From assembly GCF_007858495.1 (NCBI RefSeq), contig NZ_CP041663.1, positions 496,001 to 560,000 on the forward strand: 64,000 bases of DNA, read 5' to 3'. Each line of letters opens with the position of its first letter. Within the stretch, counting starts at the first letter, position 1. Both the position numbers and the translations under genes were made by a program. The DNA is from Mycoplasma anserisalpingitidis (GTDB lineage Bacteria > Bacillota_I > Bacilli_A > Mycoplasmatales > Metamycoplasmataceae). The notes beneath the pieces are model-generated. The model was not told the origin of the DNA. It saw only the letters and a program-made list of their open reading frames with translations, and searched no databases. Shown here in pieces: positions 63,948 through 64,000 of the stretch.

Positions 63948-64000
63948 ATGCAAAAAATATATGTTTGTGGACCTACTGTTTATAACTCAGTACATATCGG
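63948..64000 (+). CDS. cysS: Cysteinyl-tRNA synthetase (N-terminal fragment, cut by window edge)
   Basis: The first 17 codons are visible. The sequence IYVCGPTVYNSVHIG is the CysRS signature, with the zinc Cys and the HIGH variant HIG. The ATG at 63948 gives a shorter N-terminus than in most CysRS, consistent with mycoplasma forms. The TATAAAATAT box at about 63930 may be the promoter. The rest lies outside the window. Confidence 0.88.
   Translation, partial: MQKIYVCGPTVYNSVHI

Overview
The window is AT-rich and comes from a mycoplasma-type mollicute. Many genes read through only if UGA encodes Trp (translation table 4): pdhA, recU, rpoE, parC, the tex gene and the large helicase all have in-frame TGA at conserved positions. 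There is no peptidoglycan gene. The content (E1-E2-E3 pyruvate dehydrogenase, fructose PTS, basic-membrane-protein type nucleoside ABC importer, membrane nucleases and lipoproteins, SufS/SufU) suggests the Hominis-group branch (Mycoplasmopsis/Metamycoplasma-like). I do not claim a species.

Layout. 1-2.1 kb: fructose PTS (fruK-fruA) divergent from a DeoR-type regulator. 2.1-7.2 kb: pdhA-pdhB-pdhC-pdhD, with an out-of-frame partial duplication of the lipoyl domain at the start of pdhD. 7.4-13.1 kb: uvrC, then secA and rplK-rplA on the other strand. 13.2-15.0 kb: a lone type I hsdS specificity gene between families of inverted and direct repeats. 15.0-19.0 kb: rbgA, a DivIVA-like protein, two SPOUT RNA methyltransferases and a hexose phosphate mutase. 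19.1-26.6 kb: a plus-strand block with an ECF S component, nusB, sufS-sufU, dinB, a nadD-yqeK fusion, an rRNA pseudouridine synthase and a lipoprotein. 26.7-33.4 kb: a Bro-N-like protein, topA, an m5U methyltransferase and parC. 33.6-37.7 kb: hup, recU, tpiA, a split chromate transporter, tRNA-His and ppa.

37.7-44.7 kb: an importer operon (substrate-binding lipoprotein, ATPase, two permeases) ending in a HAD acid phosphatase/nucleotidase lipoprotein; its ATPase carries an unusual two-helix membrane insertion. 44.9-49.6 kb: tex, a NERD protein, prmC and prfA. 49.9-55.9 kb: def, a CvpA-like membrane protein, an ArsR regulator, a 1177-residue SF1 helicase and a Cys-less PTS EIIB-like protein. 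56.1-59.3 kb: glpQ, tpx, an MsrA-GNAT fusion and a thermonuclease lipoprotein. 59.4-64 kb: fba, a very short RNA polymerase delta protein, an amino acid permease, argS and the start of cysS.

Together the genes show fermentative energy metabolism (fructose to fructose bisphosphate, aldolase, triosephosphate isomerase, pyruvate dehydrogenase), salvage of host nucleotides and basic information processing. The least ordinary signals are the pdhD duplication/frameshift, the membrane-inserted ABC ATPase with its tailed permease, the repeat-flanked hsdS, and several fused or degenerate proteins. Only a few promoter elements are visible; hairpins followed by T-runs are frequent.
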